DNA from: Bacteroidales bacterium
Lineage (GTDB): Bacteria; Bacteroidota; Bacteroidia; Bacteroidales; WCHB1-69
Assembly: GCA_024400715.1 (NCBI GenBank)
Contig: JAKSMH010000106.1
Coordinates: forward strand, 1 to 5,413
DNA length: 5,413 nucleotides
Direction: 5' to 3'
A program made the translations under genes and the position numbers. Each line of letters opens with the position of its first letter. Within the stretch, counting starts at the first letter, position 1. The notes beneath the pieces were generated by a model. It had not been told where the DNA came from. It saw nothing but the letters and a program-made list of their open reading frames with translations, and made no database searches. Positions 1 to 5,413 of this stretch are shown here, piece after piece.

Positions 1-1077
1 GGTAAATTAAGATCAAATTATGTTGCTGAAAAAATCGCTATAGCAAGATTGCTAGAAGGTGTTGCCGATGAAGCGGAAACCGTTTATTGTGCATTGGGTC
101 AATGTCAATCTGGTTCAGTCGAAATTTGGGACCAAAAACAGGCTTTCCATAAATATGGCTATAAAGAAGCAAAAGTGGTAAGACAAAGGTATCATTGGAA
201 TAATTGGGGAAACATGATGAAAAAAGAACTCGATAATGGCAGACCAATTTGTTATAGAGCAGGAATAATTAACGGACATTTTTTTGTAATGGATGGATAT
301 AAAAGCGATGACTATTTCCATGTGAATTTAGGAAAAATTAACAATACTATTGATTGGTACACCTTTGAAGATATTGCAGAACAGTTCGGAGGAATAATTA
401 ACGGATGGCAATGCGCAATTATAAACATATATCCAACAGTAAACGCCTCTTATAGTTATTGCGACTACCTGGCAGACCAAAGCATTCAGGAGGTGCCATC
501 ACTTATAGATTATTATAGAAATTTCCCAAACTATGAACCGTATGACATAACACCAAGACATAGTAAAGTATTGAAAAGCGTCACCGAAGAAGAAGATCCT
601 GATGGAAAATACAGAACTATCCCAAGTGGCAAACTTGCAGCTTATAAAGCAAAGGATAAAATTGTATTGAGACCAGGTTTCCATGCTGAATACGGCTCAA
701 ATTTCACCGCTACCATTGATGATTGCAAATTGTGTGATGGTAAATCGGATATTCAATACAGCACTGAAAGAAATGAATACTCCAATGGTGACGATGAAAA
801 ACTGTATGATTACCTGAATAGCAAAAATGAAAGTGGAAACGCACAGCAAGAAATTACAGTATTTCCTAACCCAACCACTTCCTCGTTCTTTGTTTCAGTC
901 AAAGACGGCACAATCAAAAGATGTGAAATATTCAATCTTTTCGGTACTGAAATAATGAGAATTGACGAAATGGATAACGGAACAATAAATTGTTCAAATT
1001 TGGTTCCGGGAATCTATATGCTCAAAGTAACAACCACAAACGGCAAAACGTTGTTCACGAAAATCATCAAAAACTAA
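1..1077 (+). CDS. C10-family (streptopain-like) cysteine peptidase with T9SS sorting domain, 5' partial
   Basis: The frame is open from base 1, so the gene starts upstream; 358 residues are visible. The first ~145 resemble the C-terminal half of the streptopain (SpeB) fold: IARLLEGV...CALGQCQSGS, then a Trp-Asn-Asn segment, the catalytic-His motif NGHFFVMDGY (His93), YFHVNLG (residues 105-111) and GWQCAIINIYP. The catalytic Cys would lie upstream. Residues ~205-242 form a module common in T9SS-exported Bacteroidota proteins (KIVLRPGFHAEYGSNFTA, ending at Cys242), often annotated as a 3-coathanger stack domain. Residues ~284-358 are a T9SS type A sorting domain: VFPNPTT at 287, LFG, PGIYMLKV, and a basic end KIIKN. 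The inferred role is an exported or cell-surface protease. Oddly, the two active-site-wall Trp of streptopain (HVNWGWG) are Leu110 and Lys112 here, so activity is uncertain. The family call is firm; the substrate is unknown. Confidence 0.85.
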   Translation, partial: GKLRSNYVAEKIAIARLLEGVADEAETVYCALGQCQSGSVEIWDQKQAFHKYGYKEAKVVRQRYHWNNWGNMMKKELDNGRPICYRAGIINGHFFVMDGYKSDDYFHVNLGKINNTIDWYTFEDIAEQFGGIINGWQCAIINIYPTVNASYSYCDYLADQSIQEVPSLIDYYRNFPNYEPYDITPRHSKVLKSVTEEEDPDGKYRTIPSGKLAAYKAKDKIVLRPGFHAEYGSNFTATIDDCKLCDGKSDIQYSTERNEYSNGDDEKLYDYLNSKNESGNAQQEITVFPNPTTSSFFVSVKDGTIKRCEIFNLFGTEIMRIDEMDNGTINCSNLVPGIYMLKVTTTNGKTLFTKIIKN

Positions 1078-1151
1078 CAAAATCATTATGGCTTAGAGGC
1101 CCTAGGAAGCCCTTACACTTATGAAAACATAATTATCCGTCACATATCTTA

Positions 1152-1174
1152 AATCCCATTTTTAATCCCATTTT
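1152..1174. repeat. 11-bp direct repeat, two tandem copies
   Basis: AATCCCATTTT occurs at 1152-1162 and again, identically, at 1164-1174, with one base between the copies (period 12). The repeat ends 13 bases before the ATG at 1188. It lies in the only intergenic stretch between the peptidase gene and the small ORF. A period near one helical turn would suit a protein-binding site, but this could also be a chance duplication in AT-rich DNA. No function is claimed. Confidence 0.5.
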
Positions 1175-1187
1175 ATCTTGCTTAATT

Positions 1188-1412
1188 ATGCTTACACAAA
1201 ACAACACAACCCAGAGTCCGGTTCTTGCACATACATCAAAGACTGATAGGATGCTGCAAGACAAATTCGACAAATTAACCACAAAAAAACTTGTTGAGAT
1301 TCCTTTTGAACATCGAGAAGTTTTTGTCGAATACTGCCAAATAAGAAACGTTTTCCCGTGTGGTGGCCTCATTACTGATGACAACGCCATACAATACTTC
1401 TATCTTGACTAA
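1188..1412 (+). CDS. small hypothetical protein, 74 aa
   Basis: Not recognised. The ORF runs from ATG 1188 to TAA 1410-1412 and gives a soluble, mixed-charge protein without signal peptide or membrane segment. The N-terminal ~18 residues are polar and Thr/Gln/Asn-rich (MLTQNNTTQSP). From residue ~22 it looks like a compact helical domain (LQDKFDKLTTKKLVEIP, then EHREVFVEYCQIRN), ending in GGLITDDNAIQYFYLD. It has two Cys (residues 50 and 57). Codon use resembles the neighbouring genes and no longer ORF overlaps it on the + strand. It sits 110 bases after the peptidase gene and 96 bases before the best start of the large gene, so it may be transcribed with the latter. There is no clear ribosome binding site, as is usual in Bacteroidota. 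It may be a real small gene or the remnant of a larger one. Confidence 0.55.
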   Translation: MLTQNNTTQSPVLAHTSKTDRMLQDKFDKLTTKKLVEIPFEHREVFVEYCQIRNVFPCGGLITDDNAIQYFYLD

Positions 1413-1430
1413 GATTGAAAGTAATTCCCC

Positions 1431-1473
1431 CTATACGGCCATCATCCTGAAATCAGAATGATTTTAGCCGTAG
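1431..1473 (+). other. imperfect hairpin in the leader of the large gene
   Basis: Nested inverted repeats give one long stem. ACGGC (1435-1439) pairs with GCCGT (1467-1471). ATCAT (1441-1445) pairs with ATGAT (1458-1462). CTG (1447-1449) pairs with CAG (1454-1456) around an AAAT loop. CT at 1431 can pair with AG at 1472-1473 past a small bulge. Mismatches are limited to a C/A pair and a C/TTTA internal loop. No U-run follows, so a standard intrinsic terminator is unlikely. The hairpin ends 35 bases before the ATG at 1509 and buries the alternative ATG at 1458. It could act as an RNA control element or mRNA-stabilising stem, or as a DNA-level site; the sequence does not decide. Confidence 0.6.
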
Positions 1474-1508
1474 TAACCCTTACTATATCAAACATAAATC
1501 TAACATGT

Positions 1509-3983
1509 ATGGAAAACGTAAACGAAAATTGGTTTGACACCTACCGCGCTGCTATGCAAAAACAGCAATACGATAAAGCAACAGAAGCCTATCAGGAACT
1601 GCCAACTATCCGTAAAATGTTTACCGCTGCACCGCACGATCCAAGTCCTGAGACAACGGCTGAAAGCCTGGCCCAAAAATATGTACAACAATTCAATGCT
1701 GCATATAGCATCGGACAACGAAAAGATTTTCCAAACGGCGAATCACTTCAAATCACAATGAACTATAACACTGAAAGCTTACAGCCAGTGTTAGTTATGA
1801 CATACTATGATGGAGCATGTGCATTTCAAGAACGAAAAGCGTTTGAATCAGATGGCACAAAAAAGGATTGGCCAATTGAATATCCATATTCAGAATTTGG
1901 AATAACTGGTAGGCAGACTGACCTGTCTCATTCGGCAAATCGTGAAACCATTGAAAGAGGCTATGCTTTATACGACAAACTGACTGAGGTTATTGGCCAA
2001 AGCCTACAAATGGGTAAAGCGGTCTCTATCAAAAGCGTAGAAGAACCATCAGAAAAAACCGTTTCCAAGCTGGAATCCAACCGATACGGCGAAACTTCCG
2101 TAACACCCGCCAAGGACAAGGAACTTTTCAATTTTATTGAAAGGCACCTTCAAAACGACAAGCAACATGATGGTTTGTATGTCTTTATCACAAACCAAAA
2201 TGACCAAGATGGACTTCATATCGAGTCTTTCCATAAACAAGGCAAAGAAGCCATCAGAAACAACGATGAAACTTTCGTCCCTTTTTGGAAATTGCAACCG
2301 GAAAAGGTCTATGCTCTGAGTATTGAAACACAACAAGTAGAACACCTGAAGCAAGGCGAAGAAACCGCACCAGTGGACGACCATCATTTATTTCTGACAA
2401 AAAATGCAGCCAAGGGGTTTTATCAAGATTCCAAAGATGTCTTTGATGATGAAACAATAACAATCGGCAGGATTATTTCTGGTAAAGTCGAAGATAAGGC
2501 TTTGGTTACTGATAATGATACAATTGCTTCTTTGGTAAAAACAGCATTGGCTTATGTCAATGGAAATGTTTCACAGAAAGAACAACTTGATATTGTGCGG
2601 CACGAAGGGTGGCATATCAACAATGCTATAGCCGACAATATTTTCAATGGAAGTGTTTTTGTCAAAGATCCATCCTTTGAACTGCTGCCAAAATTATCTT
2701 CATCCTATGCCGATATTTATTATGGCCAAAACTTTCAAGCCGGACGAAACGAAATTTCCATCAAGGAACTGGCCGAAGAACTCCATTTCACATGCGACAC
2801 AAAAGACAAATTGGGGCTGAAAGAACTAACCTATCGTTTGCATACTGAAAATGACAATCCAGCTGAACTTGCCGAACCAGCCTATCTTGTCGAACAAAAC
2901 TTCACTCTCAAAATCAACGAACCATACAATGCCAAGATCAATTCTTTCGACTTGCAGGTTGACAAAATAATAAACGACAACCATTTCAGCACTATCGAAA
3001 AGAAAGGTAATTCTGTTGATGACTTCATTCAATTGATGGTTAATTATGGTTCTTATGAGGCTGTGAAAGCAATCGAAATGCGTAGGCCTGAAATTGAGAC
3101 GAAACGTATCTTTGATTACGAAACCGCTTCAATCTTACATCGCACCGGCTTACAATCCGATTTCGCTGAAAAATACGGATTTAGCCGTGAAACAATGCAA
3201 GCATTTTCAAAACATATGGATGCCGCCATTGACACCCAAAATCCAAACGCTGGTCTTTATGTTTCTTTCCCTTACGTTGAGGTTAATAAAGACTATAACC
3301 TTGAAGGTCATAAATATGTGACCTTTGGCGGTGTTGACTCTGATAGGAATTACAAAAGTGATATGGTTGATAAAACTAACCTTACAATCACCAGTGAATT
3401 TTATTCAAAAAATGGTAATGCGGTTGATGGTTCAATCAATACTATAGCAAAGAACGCATCAGTCTGGCTGGCCACCAATGCCGAAAAGGGAAATGATGTC
3501 AACACCATCATTTTCGCCAACTCTGCCGTTGACGCTATGAGTGTGGCCGAAATGAAAAAGGTTGATTTGGAACACACGGCTATTGTTTCTGTTGGCAAAC
3601 TTGCCAAAGAGGAACAAATAAAGGGTGTTTTAGAACTATTTCCAAAGGCCGAAATACATACGGCCTACAAAAATTCTCTGTTCGGAGAACTATCTGCTAT
3701 CCGTACCGCTGCGGCCATCAATAATACTGATGCTAAAATAAGTATAACCGATGACAACAAAATCAGGATTGTTTCAAATGGCAAAACTGATGTTCTTACC
3801 GCGCAAAAAGGTATGGCCGAAAAATATATCATGGCACACAACCTGACAGAAAAACTGCCTACCCAAAACATACACCACCCTAACGGCCATACTTTCAATG
3901 ATGACCTTAAAGCGGGTTACAAAATGTCTGAAATGAAACAACAAAAAAACGAAGAAAACCATAGCCGAGGGTTAAAAATTTGA
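1509..3983 (+). CDS. large protein with degenerate Toprim-like C-terminal domain, mobile-element type
   Basis: The product has 824 residues from ATG 1509. This start is preferred over ATG 1458 because 1458 lies inside a hairpin and would add a hydrophobic stretch to an otherwise cytoplasmic protein. Residues 1-~570 are not recognised: a helical start (ENWFDTYRAAMQKQQYDKAT), mixed alpha/beta regions, and an HEXXH motif (HEGWH, 365-369). From ~580 on, the order of motifs matches Toprim-like proteins of Bacteroidota plasmids and conjugative elements: FPY (587-589), VWLA around Trp653, IIFANSAVDAMS (667-678, family form ESAIDALS), AYKNSLFG (719-726, family form AFDNDKAG), and FNDDL (796-800, family form WNDDL). 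The Toprim Glu is Asn671, and the DxD Asp residues are Lys721 and Ser723, so catalysis looks lost. The family would otherwise suggest DNA processing or primase-like work; here a binding or structural role is inferred. No frameshift is seen. The domain call is by eye and moderate; the function is unknown. Confidence 0.75.
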   Translation: MENVNENWFDTYRAAMQKQQYDKATEAYQELPTIRKMFTAAPHDPSPETTAESLAQKYVQQFNAAYSIGQRKDFPNGESLQITMNYNTESLQPVLVMTYYDGACAFQERKAFESDGTKKDWPIEYPYSEFGITGRQTDLSHSANRETIERGYALYDKLTEVIGQSLQMGKAVSIKSVEEPSEKTVSKLESNRYGETSVTPAKDKELFNFIERHLQNDKQHDGLYVFITNQNDQDGLHIESFHKQGKEAIRNNDETFVPFWKLQPEKVYALSIETQQVEHLKQGEETAPVDDHHLFLTKNAAKGFYQDSKDVFDDETITIGRIISGKVEDKALVTDNDTIASLVKTALAYVNGNVSQKEQLDIVRHEGWHINNAIADNIFNGSVFVKDPSFELLPKLSSSYADIYYGQNFQAGRNEISIKELAEELHFTCDTKDKLGLKELTYRLHTENDNPAELAEPAYLVEQNFTLKINEPYNAKINSFDLQVDKIINDNHFSTIEKKGNSVDDFIQLMVNYGSYEAVKAIEMRRPEIETKRIFDYETASILHRTGLQSDFAEKYGFSRETMQAFSKHMDAAIDTQNPNAGLYVSFPYVEVNKDYNLEGHKYVTFGGVDSDRNYKSDMVDKTNLTITSEFYSKNGNAVDGSINTIAKNASVWLATNAEKGNDVNTIIFANSAVDAMSVAEMKKVDLEHTAIVSVGKLAKEEQIKGVLELFPKAEIHTAYKNSLFGELSAIRTAAAINNTDAKISITDDNKIRIVSNGKTDVLTAQKGMAEKYIMAHNLTEKLPTQNIHHPNGHTFNDDLKAGYKMSEMKQQKNEENHSRGLKI

Positions 3984-4021
3984 TTGTATAAAATTAAAAA
4001 ATCTCATATAAATCTTATAAA

Positions 4022-4282
4022 ATGGAAAAATTTGAAATATTTTACAAATGTGATTATGAACCTCCTAAAGCTGAGGTTATCATGATTGAAGATGAAGGTC
4101 TTCTTTGTGCATCATCTGAAGAAGAACTTACTGGAGGTATCGAAACCTTTGTCATCGGTGGCGGTGACTGGGGCGGCTGTGGCGGCCTTGAAGGTTTTAA
4201 TACTAGCGAAGGCGATTGGGGAAGCAGTGGCAATAGCGGCGGCGGACTCGAAGAAATGACTACATCAATTGGAATGTGGTAA
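4022..4282 (+). CDS. small Gly-rich protein with leader-like N-terminus and DWG repeats, 86 aa
   Basis: The start is ATG 4022, 38 bases after the previous stop and behind an AT-rich leader. Residues 1-37 are acidic and non-glycine-rich (PPKAEVIMIEDEGLLCASSEEEL), a pattern shared by many small Bacteroidales proteins of unknown role. Gly38-Gly39 follow (EEELTGG). The remainder is Gly-rich with two related units: GDWGGCGGLE (48-57), and GDWGSSG (64-70) leading to GGGLE (73-77). It ends MTTSIGMW. There is no N-terminal signal peptide, no membrane segment, and only Cys10, Cys29 and Cys53. The next gene, a lipoprotein, starts 42 bases after the stop with no terminator visible, so the two are probably co-transcribed. 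The leader-then-Gly-Gly layout recalls double-glycine peptide precursors, but no transporter or modification enzyme is in the window. It may equally be a small surface-structure-associated protein. The gene is likely real; its function is unknown. Confidence 0.75.
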   Translation: MEKFEIFYKCDYEPPKAEVIMIEDEGLLCASSEEELTGGIETFVIGGGDWGGCGGLEGFNTSEGDWGSSGNSGGGLEEMTTSIGMW

Positions 4283-4324
4283 AAAAAAGAAACAACAATT
4301 ATTATCAAATTTAAATTATTTAAT

Positions 4325-5413
4325 ATGAAGAAATTAACATTATTCTGCATGATGGCTTTGGTTCTGACAGTCATTTCATGCAAAAAGGAAAAGGAAACCG
4401 AGAAAGGTTTTCGTGCAACAACAGAAAGTCATGCTGTTGTAGGCAATGGCAAAACCCATCTTGAAGGATTGAACGTGGAATGGACCACAGATGACATCAT
4501 CTTGGTATTCAGTGGCACCTGTTCAGATGGCATGAGATTTCAAACTAACGACAATGGCACTACGGCAGAATTCAATGCTGTTGGTACTTTGCCTGATAAC
4601 TTCTACACAGCTCCGTATCAGGCTTTTTATCCTACAGATGCGTTTAGGGTTAGAGATAACGACATTCTGCTTTCTTTGCAAAATGTACAACCTTACGAAG
4701 CCAATGGTTTTGCAAATAATTCAAACCCAATGGTAGCCGTATCGAATGACACATATTTACCATTTAGAAATGTCTGCGGCATTTTGAGGTTGAATCTGTA
4801 TAGTGAAACGCGGCCTGAAATTCAGGAAATCCTTATTACATCAAATGATGACAATGAAAATTTGTGGGGCAATGGTCGAGTAACAATCAGTAACGGAATT
4901 CCATCACTTGGTTCACTTTCAAGTGGTCGCAACTCTGTTACTTTAACTTGCGATGGCGTTCGCTTAGGTAGAGACATAAGTAATGCAACAGAATTTAATA
5001 TCATTCTTCCGCCTGGAACCTTGTCAAGAGGATTCAATGTTAAAGTCACTGATATGGATGGCAATGTGTACGAGAGAACCGCATACGGCGACCAAAACAC
5101 CATTGCACGCAACGAAATCAAAATAATGCCTGCACTGGAAGTAAACACAGAAACTCCTGAACCACCAGCGGCAGATCTTCCAAAGGTAAAAACAGCAGGC
5201 ATTGACAATATAACAACTAACTCAGCAACAGGCGGCGGTAACGTAACCGCAGACGGCGGTTTCAGTGTAACCGCCCGAGGCATCTGCTGGAGCACATCAC
5301 AAAACCCAACAATAAGTAACAACCATACCACTGATGGAACCGGCTTGGGGAGTTTCCTCAGTTCCTTGACAGGTTTGACGGCCAACACAACTTACTATGT
5401 AAGGGCTTACGCT
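4325..5413 (+). CDS. surface lipoprotein with fimbrillin-like domain and RGxCWST repeat, 3' partial
   Basis: ATG 4325 opens a frame that continues to the window end (363 residues seen). Residues 1-19 are a lipoprotein signal peptide: basic MKK, hydrophobic core, and lipobox TVISC with Cys19. The segment after Cys19 (KKEKETEK) is charged and includes acidic residues, loosely like Bacteroidota surface-export signals. Residues ~30-275 resemble fimbrillin-family or fimbrillin-like lipoproteins: GKTHLEGLNVEWTTDDIILVF (43-62 core), AFYP (100-103), FRNVCGILRLNL (147-158), FNIILPPGT (224-232), and a closing NEIKIMPALEV. After a Pro/Glu linker (ETPEPPAADLP) comes a Bacteroidota extracellular repeat at ~288-363: NSATGGGNVTADGG, SVTARGICWSTSQNPTI, DGTGLGSF, LTGLTANTTYYVRAYA. 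Proteins with this repeat often continue with more copies or a FISUMP-type domain; the end is outside the window. The inferred role is a surface-anchored adhesin or structural lipoprotein. Confidence 0.85.
   Translation, partial: MKKLTLFCMMALVLTVISCKKEKETEKGFRATTESHAVVGNGKTHLEGLNVEWTTDDIILVFSGTCSDGMRFQTNDNGTTAEFNAVGTLPDNFYTAPYQAFYPTDAFRVRDNDILLSLQNVQPYEANGFANNSNPMVAVSNDTYLPFRNVCGILRLNLYSETRPEIQEILITSNDDNENLWGNGRVTISNGIPSLGSLSSGRNSVTLTCDGVRLGRDISNATEFNIILPPGTLSRGFNVKVTDMDGNVYERTAYGDQNTIARNEIKIMPALEVNTETPEPPAADLPKVKTAGIDNITTNSATGGGNVTADGGFSVTARGICWSTSQNPTISNNHTTDGTGLGSFLSSLTGLTANTTYYVRAYA

Noticed and set aside
1090..1111. Possible terminator after the peptidase gene (GGCTT 1090-1094 with AAGCC 1107-1111)
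   Set aside because: The stem is only five pairs with a 12-base loop and no T-run follows, so it is too weak to call.
1458..1508. Upstream ATG 1458 as start of the large gene, giving a lipobox-like N-terminus (ending LTC)
   Set aside because: The extension lacks the basic residues of a signal peptide, its ATG lies inside the hairpin stem, and the protein otherwise looks cytoplasmic. ATG 1509 with MENVNENW is a more natural start.
2172..2230. Internal duplication in the large protein (GLYVF at residue 222 versus GLYVSF at residue 582)
   Set aside because: Only four residues match in a row and the following sequence does not align convincingly.
2049..2387. Antisense ORF of 112 aa inside the large gene
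   Set aside because: It is hydrophobic by codon reversal, lies wholly within an intact long + strand gene, and has no leader or motif of its own.
3979..4016. Bacteroidota-type promoter (TTTG at 3979, TAAATCTT at 4009) before the small Gly-rich protein
   Set aside because: The spacing of 26 bases exceeds the usual ~19-21, and the -7 box matches the TAnnTTTG consensus poorly. AT-rich DNA gives such matches by chance.
4054..4383. Antisense ORF of 109 aa opposite the Gly-rich small protein
   Set aside because: Its Pro-rich and Ser-rich content is the mirror of the Gly codons on the + strand, and it overlaps two better genes.
4822..5388. Long antisense ORF of 188 aa opposite the lipoprotein gene
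   Set aside because: It has no recognisable domain and overlaps a clearly coding + strand frame. It is best explained by the codon composition of the opposite strand.

Overview
The window looks like chromosomal or mobile DNA from a member of the Bacteroidota, most likely Bacteroidales. Four signs support this. The first gene ends in a type IX secretion (T9SS) C-terminal sorting domain. A lipoprotein gene has a fimbrillin-like N-terminal half followed by a repeat typical of this phylum (core GGxVTxDGGxxVTxRGxCWSTxxNPT). The genes are preceded by AT-rich leaders without clear Shine-Dalgarno sequences. A small protein carries the Bacteroidales-type start 'PPKAEVI..EGLLCAS'. All genes are on the + strand and no RNA gene, CRISPR array, transposase or integrase is visible.

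Layout: (1) 1-1077 is the 3' part of a gene for a secreted C10-family (streptopain-like) cysteine peptidase with a stack-type C-terminal module and a T9SS sorting tail; the catalytic Cys lies upstream of the window. (2) 1078-1187 is a short intergenic stretch with an 11-bp direct repeat. (3) 1188-1412 is a small orphan ORF of 74 aa. (4) 1413-1508 contains a strong imperfect hairpin at 1431-1473, just upstream of the best start codon of the next gene. (5) 1509-3983 encodes a large, apparently cytoplasmic protein of 824 aa. Its C-terminal third resembles the Toprim-like proteins of Bacteroidota plasmids and conjugative elements, but all the acidic metal-binding residues appear replaced. An HEXXH motif lies in its middle. 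(6) 4022-4282 encodes an 86-aa Gly-rich protein with a leader-like N-terminus, a Gly-Gly motif and two DWG repeats. (7) 4325-5413 is the 5' part of a lipoprotein gene that runs off the window.

How they fit together: the first and last genes make secreted or surface proteins, and the 86-aa protein probably belongs with the lipoprotein (42-bp gap, no terminator seen). The large Toprim-like protein and the small ORF before it sit between these surface-protein genes and look like mobile-element cargo. The least explained parts are the degenerate Toprim-like protein and the 86-aa peptide. Both are proposals from reading the sequence by eye, not from database searches.
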